Shown one piece after another: positions 1 to 11,698 of a DNA stretch of 56,316 nucleotides. Within the stretch, counting starts at the first letter, position 1. Every line of letters begins with the position of its first letter. Under the pieces are notes generated by a model that was given only the letters and a program-made list of their open reading frames with translations, had not been told where the DNA came from and did not search any database. The translations under genes and the position numbers were made by a program. The DNA is from Penium margaritaceum (lineage: Eukaryota > Streptophyta > Zygnematophyceae > Desmidiales > Peniaceae). Location: positions 32,157-88,472 of the forward strand of contig SZWC01001167.1 of assembly GCA_023375785.1 (NCBI GenBank), read 5' to 3'.

Positions 1-23
1 CCCCCCCCCCCCCCCCCCCCCCC
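1..23. repeat. Poly-C homopolymer at window edge
   Basis: The window opens with 23 consecutive C. A run of 23 G follows the N at 33770. Homopolymers at such positions often mark contig edges, so this tract may be technical rather than biological. Confidence 0.8.
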
Positions 24-1560
24 TTGTCTCCGCCCACCCCCCTGTCCCCAAGTTCTCTCCCAGCCTATGACAAGGCAATGGACTTCAATGAGGCTATTCC
101 AAAGGATTTTGAAACTTGGTTGGAATGTTGTGCCCCTGCGTGGAGCCATGTTGGCTATACACCCAACTGAAAGCAACCTAGCCACTATTAGTGACCCCGC
201 CTGGTCACTATACCTTGCACTGTCCACCCCTAACCCAAAATTGATCCGAGTATCCAAAGCTATCATCTGATTTCAGAGGGATTAACACTGTTTTTCTCCG
301 TCACCATAGCCATCACCATCACTACTGCCTTAACTGTTGTAGTTTCCGCAGAATTCAATTCTCTAAAAAAAAAGTGTGCTTCTATTGATGTCAAAGTCAC
401 ATTTCAAGCCTGTTACCAACGCCACCAATGAGTGAAGTGAGTCAGAACGGTGCAATATGGATAATAAAAATGTCAAGATCAACACGTGTGAGAAGCGGTT
501 CACCTTGTGTCTATTCACAGATGCTACATTTAGGATTGCATCTGGTTTTCTTGCAGGATGTAAGGGTTGTGTATCACTTATGGAAAGAGTCCGACTTCTG
601 CAGCCAAAGAAAGCATGAGGGCTTTGTATCCAAGGCCCAAACATAAAGCCCGTGTTTTCATTGATGCTGGCCAAGCTCAAACCGTGTCATCTGTGCTTCA
701 TCATCAGTTTACACCAAAAAAAACTGGTGCCATTGTGGATCAGGTCTCAGAAACACGCAAGTCATGTATGACCAATCACCTCACCCCCTGAAACTGTGAA
801 TCGGCAAGTGTATTGGGAAGTAAACATGAAAGTGAGCATGGGCTTCTAACAAAAACTAAGACGTGGTACATATAATCTATAAAACCTTACACAATAAAGG
901 TATGTCTGGAATCTAGTTACATGAGTTGATGTTGATGATTTCTGAATAACATTTGCATATAGGAATACACTTTTCCATACACCAGTTGTTGAGTGTATGA
1001 ATTTAGGGTGATTAACCATAACTCGTACTCCTAGCCTCAACCAATCACCAAATGATAGCTACGGTGATACATTTGGCAGCGTAAAACTTGTAGCAATAGA
1101 CTTCTGACTGCATGAAACTCGATTACGAAGCAATTTCTTTAAGTTTTGCGGCCAAGTGTTTCCCCTTGGGGTTTTGTACAGGAAGTACTCTGCACTCCAC
1201 TCATGTCTTTCCTTGATCTCTCGTAGTACGAGAAATTCTCTTTAATTCAGCGTACCATTCCATGGCTGATTAAGAGTCAAAAGGATTGTCAATAGGTATC
1301 CACCAGTCCACAGAAATCCAAGCCAACGCAGCGCACATTCTGATTTCTTGAAAACCTGTACTTTTCTTCTACAGATTTATGTCGTAGCATCTTCACTGCT
1401 GTTCATTCTTGTGTAAATTCATGGAACAAATTCACGTCAGCAGCAGCAGCATGACGAGCCAATGAACCTAGAAGAGGCCAATGATTCTGCAGCTATTTCA
1501 TCTCAGTCACCAGCACATCAAGTGAGGGTGCCATCCTCACTGCAACTAGTGCTCAACATG
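24..1560 (+). pseudogene. Decayed gene-like segment, copy 1
   Basis: This segment aligns by eye, block by block, with 17760-19200. Both copies start with a pyrimidine-rich tract ending in ctctcccag, like a 3' splice site. An exon-like stretch follows, encoding EAIPKDFET here and EAIPKNSET in copy 2. Later blocks also match at protein level: NTCEKRFTLC...AGCKGCVSL here against NTCKGQITMC...AGCKGYVSS, then NQSPNDSYGDTFGSVKLVAIDF in pieces here against NQSPKDSCCIIFGIVEFIAVDF in copy 2. Reading frames are broken by stops and shifts, so this copy is a pseudogene or a set of diverged exons. The copies differ mainly by the insertion at 764-1022, which copy 2 lacks. I do not recognise the protein family. 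An old duplicated non-coding repeat is the alternative, but conservation at amino-acid level argues for a gene. Confidence 0.45.
764..1022 (-). mobile_element. MITE-like element, copy 1
   Basis: A segment of about 260 bp that recurs in reverse orientation at 32035-32300, with clear similarity along its whole length. Its ends are imperfect inverted repeats: TATGACCAATCACC on the left and, read inward on the other strand, TATGGTTAATCACC on the right. It carries no open frame of note. The related gene-like segment at 18590-18630 lacks it, which gives an approximate empty site. The 9-10 bp target duplication seen for copy 2 suggests a Mutator-like non-autonomous element. The duplication here is not clear. 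Confidence 0.65.
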
Positions 1561-1599
1561 TTTGCTCAGGTAGCCTCCTTGGTGGTTGTCTTCTTAAGC

Positions 1600-2744
1600 T
1601 AGAAGTGCTTCAAGCTAGGAGTGTAGTCCCGAGGAATGAGCTGGAGAAGCTCGGTCAGGTCTGCTAGTGTGATGAAATGAATGCTTAAGAATATGTTCCA
1701 GTGTTTCAAGTGCGTCCCTAGCATGATAGAGTTGAGGGTCCAAAGCTGCAAGCTGCCACAGATCCCTCAGAAGGTGTACAGATGCATTGCATGCTGCCAA
1801 CATTCAGCTCAGATAACTCCTGTAAAAGAGTTTGGCGCTCAACAAAGCGACCCATCCTTTTTTCCTGTATCTTTGCAACAGACAGCATCAATGCCAGCGC
1901 CCATGCACTGTGAGGATCCGTCCCTCTCCTGGTCCCCAAAGTGCCCAAGAAAAACTAGACGTTTACGGAAACCTTTTGAGGGATGGCATAGAGCAGGCCT
2001 CCCATCGCTCACGCTGCTGCATGGACCTGACAGGGATGAGACGTTGGGTATTGGCTCCGGTAGGAGGGCCATAATCCCTCCGTGTCAGCCCAAGCATGAA
2101 AGAACAGTGCCTCACTCACATAGCGGGGCGGGGGTGTCATGAAGTCCTTTGGTCACCGATATGGCGGGATGGAAACTTCAGGCTCTTGAGCAGGTGGGCC
2201 CGCTGAGGCAAGGCCCCCGTCAAGGGGGAACCATCCAAACAAGAAGCCCGTAGTTGGACTTAGATGAGTGCTAGTGCACTGGGATTACGGACAGCAAGTC
2301 TAGAGGCAACTTGCTGAGATGTTCCTTGCAAACACGTACCTCCCATGCCTGTGGGTGTGTAGGTGGATCCTCTGCCTCCTCGATCGGGATTACAAAGGGG
2401 TGGTGCTCCTGCTTGGGAGAGCATTGACGTGTGGCTCACACATGCAAGGTGGACAGCCAATCCGCCGGTGGTGAAACTCCCATGGCTGCCCGTGTTGGCT
2501 GTTGAGACACGGCTGACTGCGTCAAAAGCAGCTTCCTTATCTCCTTAAGTGTGTCAGTTTTTCGCTGCATTTCTTGCCATATCTCGTCCCCCTTCCACTG
2601 AAGGTCGGCAATCGCTTTTGAATGTGGGCTCTTTGCGTTTGGTGGGGAGAATCCTCCTGGGTCAGCCAGAACCTTCCTCCTCCCAGGGTTGAGCGCAATG
2701 CACTCTGCTTGGTATGGACTGACCGGCGAAATTCAATGAAACGC
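1600..2744 (-). pseudogene. Unrecognised decayed protein-coding gene
   Basis: On the minus strand several open, protein-like stretches follow one another in different frames. From the upstream side they are: a block at about 2744-2440 containing GRRKVLADPGGFSPPNAK and WQEMQRKTDTLKEIRKLLL, with no ATG at its start; a frame-shifted block near 2440-2260; a block near 2255-2150 containing TTGFLFGWFPLDGGLASAG; a block near 2135-2040 containing RYVSEALFFHAWADTEG; and two joined blocks at 1900-1620 containing RMGRFVERQTLLQELSEL and LHLLRDLWQLAALDPQ-like helical sequence (VHLLRDLWQLAALDPQLY). The last two are separated by a single-base frame change. Amino-acid composition is ordinary for protein, with amphipathic helices. 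Exons of a diverged gene or a transposon gene are both possible. I cannot name the family. Confidence 0.4.
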
Positions 2745-2759
2745 TAATTGGTGTGATTT

Positions 2760-4330
2760 TCTCGATGATTCAAATTTTTGGGATTTTTTTAAGTTTCAGC
2801 CATAAACATTTGACCAAGACACTGATGAAATCAGCAGTCACTCTGATGATATCAGGAAGGGGATGCTAATGTGAGAAGACCTGATGCTAATGTCAGCAAA
2901 GGGAGAGACCGTGAGGATGGCCTCTTGCACTCCATCCCTTTACTTCTTCCTCTCTTTCTCTGGGCTGAAAGGGGCGGGACGGTCAATTTCCACAAACCTC
3001 CTTTGGGGTGCATGTGAGGGAGTGACCTCGTCACTCCTGTACAGAGACTGGGGCAACAGATGCAGCTACTGTTGTTTGGCAGGCGCTTCAGCCGCAGCTC
3101 CTACGTGGATGCTGTGGTGATGCGATGTTGCGCTGCTCCTGTGGCTGTTGTGGTGGTAGCGGCGGCCGTTGCTATGGCTAGTGCACTGTTGAGCTGCATT
3201 GGTTTTGTTGCTACGTAGATGCTACGCAATATCGCCACTGTGCAGTTGCGCTCTGGCATTTCTATGATGCAGTGATGTTGTTGCTACATTACTGCCGTGT
3301 TGTTGCTACTGCAAAAGTGATGTACGGCTGTTCTGCTTTTGCTATTCCGCCACCGTTTCTGCCTTTGCTGCTGTCCACATATTGCGGCGGCTGTTGCGTG
3401 TACTCCCCAAGCATGTGATGGTGCTATTATCATTGCAGTTGAGCCAGTGGTGTGGTGGCCTGTAGCTATAACTGATGTCGTGGGTGCACCTTTGTTGCCA
3501 CTAACGACTTGAATGGGTCACAGTATTGTGGTGGGTCAATCCAAGACCTTGGTTGCACTTCTGGCTCTCACGTCTACTTTCGTTGGTCCTTCTTGGCTCC
3601 ACAACTCTGCGATGGATGCCTTACTGCTCAGATACCATAAGTAGTCTCTTGGAAGTTTTGTAGCATTGATGTCACCGAAAGGGCAAGCCTTGCTAGTGAG
3701 GAGACACACTAGCACACAAAGCGAGAACATGAGCAGCTAGGGTTTTACTAGGATGGACGTGTAGTCTCATTAGTGTCATGAGATTCATTGTGTGGGGAAA
3801 AATGGAAATTGAAAAGCACACAACATAGATGGGTGTCGCCTGCACCAGTCAGGTTGTGTGCCGCGACAAGTCCATTTACTCTGAACCTGCCCACAACCTT
3901 TTTTTCGGTGGCAAATCAATGTGCAAACATCCAAATGCAAGACCATGTGATCCTAAGGAGACAGAATCTTGGGCTGGACAAAACAATTGCACAGATTTGT
4001 TGTTCCGGCATAGGTTGGTGAAGAAATAAAGTGAAAAAAAACATACTTGGCCCATCTTCAATCCATGCAGAAGACCCTCATAGCACGCGGCCAGCGCCAC
4101 GTGGATCGAGGGGGGGTTCCCTGGCCTGTGGGCGGTTGGACGGGATGGTATGAGGATCATAGACCCTGAATCACCGCAGTTTTGGCCTGGTTAGCCAAGG
4201 GTTCCATCCAATCCGTTACAACCCCAACGGCTATCGAAAATTAGGCAGCGTCTCCCAGCATCCTTCAAGTACACAGTGGCATCTTTCATGCAACTGCAAG
4301 TGGGTGCATCACCACACGTTGACGCCACGG
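2760..4330. other. No gene recognised; GCT-rich stretch inside
   Basis: I see no supported gene here. About 3060-3480 is an imperfect GCT/GTT/TGC-rich low-complexity tract (plus strand), similar in style to the reverse complement of the CAG-rich tract at 21160-21780. Short frames in the rest look random. Confidence 0.6.
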
Positions 4331-4879
4331 TGTTACGTACCAAACACAAAAGAGTTCCTATTTTTATGAGTGGGCATTTCTGTCATTACACAAATAGCTC
4401 AACGCGCGTCGACACCCCAACATTCATTCCGACGGTTGAGGAAAATCCGTCCAACTGTCCTCGCACTCCAGCGAACCTTCCTGAACTTTCTCACAACTTT
4501 GTCCACTTTCGATAATCTACAAAAAAAGTAACACCACCTTTAGGTCGACTTCTTGTCACATCAAGATGCATTTTGATTCATAAAGAGGCATCTCGTATCT
4601 TCATCGACAATCCTCGAAACCCCCCGATTCCTCAGCAGAGCTTCACCAATACGGCCACTCACGACGCGGCTCCACTGGCAACGCTTGATGATCGAACCAA
4701 CGACCTCGACTATGCCTCATTCGTAACTCGACACTTTTAAATGTCTATTCGATCATTTTGACACTTGTCATCGAAGTACACTTACCGCTAAGTGAAATTG
4801 CTCCAGTGTCCCAAAGAGTGAATCGTGTTCTGCCTCGTACTTCTACATGTTCACCATCTAGGCTCCGTTCGGCATAACA
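4331..4879 (+). repeat. 5' LTR of gypsy element 1
   Basis: It begins TGTTACGTACC, ends CATAACA just before the primer-binding site, and is repeated at 9779-10231. Termini are TG...CA with a short inverted TGTTA/TAACA. Length 549 bp. The two copies are clearly diverged, which indicates an old insertion. Confidence 0.9.
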
Positions 4880-4881
4880 CT

Positions 4882-4893
4882 TGGTACCAGAGC
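4882..4893 (+). other. tRNA-Met primer-binding site, gypsy element 1
   Basis: TGGTACCAGAGC lies two bases after the 5' LTR. It differs by one base from TGGTATCAGAGC, the complement of the initiator tRNA-Met 3' end used by most plant LTR retrotransposons. Confidence 0.85.
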
Positions 4894-5025
4894 GCATTTG
4901 TGTTTTAGAGGCATCCGACTACTGTACTCATCCTGAGGACTACCTTGCACAAGCCGTCAGTGCATCTTGTACGTCAAAACTTTGTAGACCTTGCAATTAC
5001 GATATGAAATGAGTAAGCGCATCCG

Positions 5026-6615
5026 ATGACCAACAGCGGGTCTTCGGCGACGACTTTGGCGATGGAGGAGCAGAACGTGCTTATGCACACAAACCCTGAA
5101 GCAGTAGAAAACGCTGGCGTGGTAAGCCATGCGGCAGCTAGAGCAACCCCTACGGCTCCAACGACCAACCCAGTTGCGGTTCCAATGGCGGTAAACCGGA
5201 TGCCCCTGCGGACAGCCTCAATGACGACAGCAGGAACGTCAGGTGGCACTGGACGACAGGCGCAAATCAATGAGGAACTGGCAAACCGTATCTCTATGCT
5301 CAAGGGGATCAATAGCCATCTTCTCCAACAGCTCAATGTCGCAATGGAGGCTCTTTGCAACGCAAGAGCACGAGAACATGTGCTCACTGAGAAAACTACC
5401 CAACTATCGAACAAACCTAGGATTTTTCCGGCCCCACCAAAACTGTTCCATCCAGAAAATTCCAAAGGACCGATGGTTCGGATGTGGATGACAAGTTTGC
5501 AAGTGTACTTCACCGCTGCTCGGGTCAACAAAGGACAAAAAAACATTGACCGGCCGCGCTTTTGCGTGGCATGACACTTAGTTGGTGGTCTGCTCTAAAG
5601 GTCATCCAACGGCAGCAAGAGACCGGCGGGCCTTCATCGACGGCCAATGGCACCCGTCTTGCATCGCCGACTGCAGGCGTTCTACCCTTGGAGTAGATTA
5701 ACCCACAATGGCAAGACGCGCTGATGCCACCAACCGACTGGAACAAATTCTCACGTGCGATGCTTGCATGATTTGGGCGACTGAACGAGAATTCTGACGC
5801 ACAGTATAAGCTCCAACATCTCCGTCAGCACTCAAAACTGGCAGAGTAAATGTGGAAATTCTGTGAGATCATCACTTGTACAGACATCGCCCCCCAATGA
5901 GCTCTGTTTTCACTACAACAGAGGCCTCAAACGAGACATCGGACAAGCAATCGCCATTTTTGGCATCCAAAAAGACTTACCACAGATGATCACAGCATGA
6001 AAAGGGATCGGTATCGCCCACTACAACGCTTGGATTCAAGAATCCTACGGCTAGTGGCCTCCCAACCACAATTATTGTGGAAGCAGAAAAGCCAGTCAGC
6101 GGACTCCTCGACTCCGATGGAAATGGACAGCGTCGACCACACAGAAACGTGCACTTAATACAACTGCAAAAAATCCGGGCACATCGCTTGCAACTGTCTG
6201 AGCAAGCAGCAGGCCAAAAAGGGAGGGGGAGGGGGGGGGTCGCAGAAAAATGAGTCTGGAATCGACATAGGGCAGGAGTGAAAGGCATGACTCTTGTCCA
6301 TGGGGAGCGATCTACGCCAAATGATCACCCATCTGAACGGCCTACGATGCCGCCGAGGGTTTCCGAGATCGTAATGTTCGAGGAGGGGTACGAAGATGAA
6401 CAACCGGCAATATTGCAAAAAGTTCAACCTCGAGGATGCATGAGTCATAGAGCGGTACTCGCACTATTGGATGGAGGAGCTTCTCACAGTTTTTTAAGCA
6501 ACAAAATGGTTTGCAAGCTAGGTTCGCACACCAAACAAGGGGTGTTTGAAGGAAAACCTTCGACAATAGATTGCGGATACAAAGGCTCCAGGAACCACTA
6601 CCAATCCAAGTAGGA
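5026..6615 (+). pseudogene. gag: gag-protease region of gypsy element 1
   Basis: An open frame at 5026-5574 gives the N-terminal gag: an Ala/Thr-rich leader, then a helical stretch around residues 85-135 (ELANRISMLKGINSHLLQQL), then the start of the capsid domain (MVRMWMTSLQVYFTAARVNK). The frame is then broken repeatedly. A zinc-knuckle remnant lies at about 6157-6199 and reads stop-YNCKKSGHIACNC, so the first Cys of the CCHC box is a stop codon. A protease core follows near 6450-6510 (LLDGGASHSFLS), in which the usual D-T/S-G-A appears as D-G-G-A. Gag would form the particle and bind RNA, and the protease would process the polyprotein. This copy can do neither. The start at 5026 is the first ATG after the leader. 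Confidence 0.8.
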
Positions 6616-7039
6616 GATCTGTGATATGTAATGGTCTGGAGGTCTTGTCGAATGTGTGACCACAAAATCATTCCCGGACAAGATTTCCTGCAACAACGGC
6701 AGTGTCTACGTGGAGATAGAAGGCTCCAAGCAACAACCTACATGCGTGGGACGGAAGACGACAGCGGAAGCAGCAGAGGAAGCCACTGTAGCTGAAAAGT
6801 GACAACCTATGCAGCTGATACCACTCAATGTGGCCAAACACTGCATATGACAAGGAGCTCGTGCATGGCTCGTACATCTCCAGCTAGTAGATGAAGTTGA
6901 AGTGGCAGCAGCTGACTCATTGGCCTCGTCCGCATCAACAAGGTTCGCAATGGTACCTGAATGTTTTGCACCACTCATCTAAGAGATTGCGAACATCTTC
7001 CCTGACGAACTCCCAAAAACCGTACCACCTCAACGTGAC

Positions 7040-9700
7040 ATCAACCATCACATTGAGCTGAAACCGGGCAGCCGACCAACAATTCAAAAGCCTATTGGAT
7101 GAACGATCTCGAGTTGACCAAGCAGAAAAGGCAGCTCGATAAGATGCTCGATCAGGGGTTCATTCGCCCATCCACGTTACCATACACCGCACCGGTATTG
7201 TTCATTAAAAGGAAAACCGGCAAAATTTGGATGTGCGTGGACTATTGGGCGTTGAACAGCGCTGCCATCAAGAACCGTTACCCTCTGCCAACTCCGAGGA
7301 GCTCAAATTTTCACCAAAATCGACCTACACATCAGTACTCACCAGATTTGAGTGGCAGACGTTGAAATTGAGAAGACAACCTTCCAAACTTGCTACGGGA
7401 ATTTCGATTTCACGATGATGCCGTTCGGACTTACGAATGCCCCGGCGACGTTGATGGCAGCTATGAATAAAATTGTCCACCCGTACCTTGACGTTTTTTT
7501 CGTGGTGTACCTCGACGACATCCTTGTGTACATTAGCACCCCGGATGAGCACGATAGACATCTTCGAAAAGTTCTCAAAACTTTCTCTCTTCACAAAGAG
7601 AGAAATTTGTTAGAAAACACTTGAAGTGTCACTTCAGTCGCCGTTTGATTGAGTTTTTGGGTCACGCCATCAATGGCAGACGGATCACCATGGATCCAGA
7701 AAAAGTAGCAGCAGTCGCCGATAGGCCAACGACGACCAACGTTCGAGATGTTTATGTTTTTCTCAGCTTCAACAAGTACTACCGGCGTTTCGTACGGGAT
7801 GACACCTGAGTGACAGCGCCTCTCTCCCACCTCACCAAAAAGGAATATCTGTGGCGATGGAGAGACAACAAACAAGAAGCATTCACTGCTTTGCAGAATG
7901 ATCTGACATCAGCGCCAGATCCAATGGTCGACTACTTCATGGCTACGGATGCCTCAAATCAAGCCATCGGCGTGGTCATCCTCAAAGACCGTGGCAACGA
8001 CGAGCAGCCGGTCGCCTACATGTCTCAAAAACTGCGAGGACTAGAACTCAACTATGTCATACAATAGAAGGAGATGCCGGCTGTTGTTCATGGATTTAAG
8101 ATATGGTGGTGTTATCTAGAGTGCTGCCGATGCATCGTACGCACCGACCACCATGCGTTGAAGTATTTGAAGACATAGCCAAACCTCAGTCGACGCCAAA
8201 CCCAATGGATGGATTTCCTTGAATCCGGGTTTGACTACAGTATCGAGTACCAGCAAGGAAAAAAAAACCGGGCATATGCGCTCAGCCGCCAACGAGATCT
8301 GATGGTTGAAGCAACAATGCTACAACTGCAACAAGATCCATATCTCGAGCAGTTTTTTGCATGAGGATACGACCAACACGGTGAATACAAAAAGGCAAAA
8401 TTCTGGTACGACGCACCCTATTGGAGACGACAATTCACTCGCAAGGTAGTCGTCTCCCCGAACGAGGGACTCTGCCGCATGCTGCTCGAGGAGTGCCACA
8501 AAACACGTCCATGTGGACATTTTGTATAAGACAAGACGCTGAAGAAGATGGCAAAATACCACTGGTGGGACAAGATGCAATCCGACGTGGCCAAATTCTG
8601 CAAGTTATGCGACACGTGTTAGCAACAAAAATCTCATCGCAGACGGCCACCCGGACTTCTGCAGCCGCTCCCCATTCCAACGGAACCATGGGCTGACATC
8701 CCCATGGACTTAAACACAGGATTGCCCGTCACACCCGAAGGATATGATGCAATCTTCGTGATTATCGACAGGTTTTCCGAAATGTCTCATTTTATTTGGA
8801 CAATGGCGACTGTCACTGCCAAAGGAACGGCACGGCTGTTTCTATAAAAAAAGTGTTGCATTTACATGGCATACCGAGAACCATCATGAGCGACAGGGAT
8901 GGTGCATTCACCAGCCACTTTTGGCATGAACTGATGACTCGCTACAGCAGTCGGATCCAGCGTTCAATGGCGTTCCATCCTCAACCCGACGGCCAAACCG
9001 GGCGGACCAATCAAACTCTCGAACAACTCCTCCGAACACTAGGCGAACCTCATGGGACGGATTGGGCACAAAACTCCTGACAGCCGGAATTGCATACAAT
9101 TCCACGAACTCCACTGCAACGGGTAAAACTCTGTTTAAAGAAGTGTACGAAAATCTTTGTACCACACTTGATGGACTACAAAGTCAGAGCAACATTCCCG
9201 TGATTGATGTCCAATGCCAAGATTTCTCAGCCAACTAGGACGAAACACGACAGACACTCGCAAAGACACAAGCGACGATGAAACAAGTAGCCAATCAGCA
9301 TCACAATAACAACGTTTTCAAAACTAGCGACAAAGTCCATCTTAACTCGACGGACATCAAGCTTCGTGGAGCCGACTGGTCGAAGCTCAAACTCCGCTGG
9401 TTAGGACTGTTTGAGATCGTGCGCATGCAAACTCCCGTGGTTGCGTGAATCAAACTTCCCAACACCATCCGGTCTTTCATAACAGCAGACTCAAGCACTA
9501 CCGATACCCCGGAGAGAACTTCCCGGCTGAGATGCCCCTCCCCCTCCTCTTGTACAAGTGGACGAGGACGCCAAATACGTCATCGAGGACATCCTTGGCC
9601 ATCAACGTGGCAAGCCAACAGAATGTCTTGTCATGTGGCACAGCTACGACGCCGCGCATAACAGCTGGGAACCCTACGACTATCTCCGATACGTCGATCG
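7040..9700 (+). pseudogene. pol: pol of gypsy element 1: RT, RNase H, integrase, chromodomain
   Basis: Reverse transcriptase starts near 7099 (LDKMLDQGFIRPS, then MCVDYWALN). The frame is lost near 7330 and resumes with MPFGLTNAPATLMAAMN and the catalytic box YLDD at 7508-7519. The RNase H region spans about 7810-8290 (FMATDASNQAIGVVILKD, then TDHHALKYLK). The integrase has the HHCC finger (HKTRPCGHF ... CKLCDTC) at about 8490-8625. Its core has the first Asp in IPMDLNTGLP at about 8700 and the second in IMSDRDGAF near 8890, but the motif that should carry the catalytic Glu reads DGQTGRTNQTLEQ, with Gly in place of Glu. A chromodomain ends the protein at about 9558-9690 (YVIEDILGHQRGKPTECLVM, then NSWEPYDYL). 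Chromodomains are thought to target insertion to heterochromatin. Confidence 0.9.
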
Positions 9701-9767
9701 CCTAATGAACGGCTCTAACCACCATCACTGGGCCACGTCAATACGCGCGCCGGGACGTTACGACTAC

Positions 9768-9778
9768 AAGGGGGGAAG
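9768..9778 (+). other. Polypurine tract of gypsy element 1
   Basis: The purine run AAGGGGGGAAG directly abuts the TG of the 3' LTR. This is the expected primer for plus-strand DNA synthesis. Confidence 0.85.
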
Positions 9779-10231
9779 TGTTACGTACCAGACGTACACG
9801 AGTCCCTAATTTTCGGAGTGGGAATTCATCTCATTACACAAATAGCCCATGGCACATCGAGACCCTGACTTTCACTCCGTCGGTCTAGGACAATTGTCCA
9901 ACTGCCCTTGCTCTCCGTAAAAACCCTCCCGAGCTTTCAGACAACCTCGACCACTTTCTAGAATCTGCGAAAAAAGTAACACGAACTTTTGGTCAACTTC
10001 GCAACGCATCGAGACATGTGTCGATTCATAAAGATGCATCTCGCATCTTCACCGTCGATCCTCAGAGCCCCCCGATTCCTAGGCAGAGTTTCTCGGATCT
10101 GACCACTCACGACGTGACTCCACGCCACACGCGTTGCTCGATAGTTCCAACCACCCTGACTACTCCTCAATCGTAACCGGAATTTAATAGACATATGTTT
10201 GATGATTTTGACACTTCTCATCAAAGAACAC
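9779..10231 (+). repeat. 3' LTR of gypsy element 1, truncated
   Basis: It starts TGTTACGTACC like the 5' LTR and follows it to the block acacttctcatcaaagaaca. Homology stops at about 10231, leaving out roughly the last 100 bp of the LTR. The break coincides with a hairpin at 10232-10263. Confidence 0.85.
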
Positions 10232-10462
10232 CGTTTCGGCGGTGCCCCTGCACCGCTGAAACGACGCAGTGCCGTGCTGGCCCATGGTGAACGAGGAGTC
10301 TGCATAGAGACCATCCTCTGCCAATCGCACAAGAAGAGTTGCAGGGACTTCCCCGTGCTCTCCGTCCTCGTGTCCCCCTCGACCAGGAAGCAGAGAAGCC
10401 AGCATCTGCATCCATTGGCCGTCATTGTCGGGGTCACAGCAGCTGAAAACGCCATAGACCAT
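10184..10462 (-). pseudogene. Possible coding fragment abutting the truncated LTR
   Basis: On the minus strand an open frame contains FSCCDPDNDGQWMQMLASLL and LLVRLAEDGLYADSSF. It looks more protein-like than the overlapping frames, and the real sequence would end where LTR homology begins (about 10232). I do not recognise it. It could be a captured exon fragment or chance. Confidence 0.2.
10232..10263. repeat. Hairpin at LTR truncation point
   Basis: Two 14-bp arms (10232-10245 and 10250-10263) pair with one mismatch around a 4-base loop. They sit exactly where homology to the 5' LTR ends. Confidence 0.8.
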
Positions 10463-10582
10463 GACATCAGATGGTCCCGGACACGTCAGTTAGCGCGGCG
10501 CGTGAGACCTATCAGGATCTCCATTCCTCCACCGCACATAGATTTTGTGAGATGCACGTGCTTTGCGGACTCTCCCAATCGA

Positions 10583-10617
10583 TGGTGCCTCGTTACGGCT
10601 GCCGTAACGAGGCACCA
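10583..10617. repeat. Perfect 17-bp palindrome
   Basis: Arms 10583-10599 and 10601-10617 are perfect reverse complements around one base (10600), with the arm TGGTGCCTCGTTACGGC. A perfect cruciform-capable site in otherwise unassigned DNA. Confidence 0.95.
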
Positions 10618-10619
10618 AA

Positions 10620-11698
10620 TCAGATGGCTGTTTGAATTCTCAAACCGTTTGCAAGAGAATCGCCAACCCTTACAAGAAAAATGAAAGGCAAGGTGAATTA
10701 CACACAATACAATGATTTCATTTCAGCATGTGGCACAAAACTTCAAGTAAGTATGAGACGGAGACCTCCAAAACTAACAGAAAGTTGGTGACCGAAGTGC
10801 AACCTGGCTCCTTGCAGGTGGATCATCCGCCGTGCATGGAAGGTGGTTTGCGGTGCAACCGACTTGAGATTGATCAATTTTGATCGAAAAGGTAATCGAC
10901 GGTGAAGGTCAGCCGATATCCTCTTTCAGTTTAAGACTGTAAAAACGTTTGACGATTTCATTTGCATAACTGGTAAAGTCTAAACAAACTGGTGTGTGTG
11001 ATGCGGGATAACCGCACCAAAGTCACCGACAACATCGGGGCGTTTCTCATCGGACATGCATGTCACGGCACAGAAGCGACATCAGCGGGACATAGCTGTC
11101 CCACTGACGACGAAAGCGCTCTCCCTCTCAAAAGGGGAGTGTTGTCTCCGATGACAGCAGCAAACGCCGCCATTGCTGTCCCTGCACTGTCAAAAGCTTG
11201 CCATTTCGTTCCAACAATCAGTCAGTGCAATCAACAGACATACGAGGACAGCAGCTCCTCACAAACGTGTCCACAGTTTAGACCACATTCGTCTGTTCAC
11301 TGCAAAGCTCAGCGACATGGCCCTTTTGTCGCCATCTATCACGTCCAAAGCAACAGCTCCATCAGCGAGCAACACTTTCCTGGAAGCTTTGTCACAAAGA
11401 GCCAGCCACAGCGGTCTCGCAGGAGGACTGCTAAACTTCAAGAAAAAGGTTCGGTTCTGCTTTGTAGTAACTACCCCTCTCTTGCGCTTTCCAATCATTT
11501 CCTTTTTGTAGTATGCCACATCCCAAAGCATCCATAACGATTCTCACCAATTGAATATTCTCTGTCAAAGCAGTCACCAGGAGGCCAGCATCGTTTTCTA
11601 TCAGTCACATGTCGATGCCGCTGCTACTCATTGAACAGAAACAATTCAGCCACGCTTTTCTCTCCATCATGTTTTTCTTGCTCACATGACTTCTTTGT
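10620..11698. other. No gene recognised
   Basis: Open frames of up to 181 codons occur here (for example 10992-11537, plus), but competing frames on both strands are equally open and none has a recognisable motif. I assign no gene. Confidence 0.5.

Larger units (their letters stand above)
4331..10231 (+). mobile_element. Ty3/gypsy chromovirus, element 1 (decayed)
   Basis: A long LTR retrotransposon in plus orientation. It has a 5' LTR at 4331-4879, a primer-binding site, gag with a damaged zinc knuckle, an aspartic protease, RT, RNase H, integrase, a chromodomain, a polypurine tract and a 3' LTR that is cut short at about 10231. The order PR-RT-RH-IN-chromodomain is that of Metaviridae chromoviruses. 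Every coding domain has stops or frameshifts, so the copy cannot be autonomous. Its LTR shares blocks with the LTR of element 2 (24921-25472), for example the stretch ending ctcgactatgcctcattc, so the two are members of one lineage. No target duplication can be tested because the right LTR end is missing. Confidence 0.93.

Noticed and set aside
10992..11537. A 181-codon frame on the plus strand
   Set aside because: Overlapping frames on both strands are equally open and no motif is visible.
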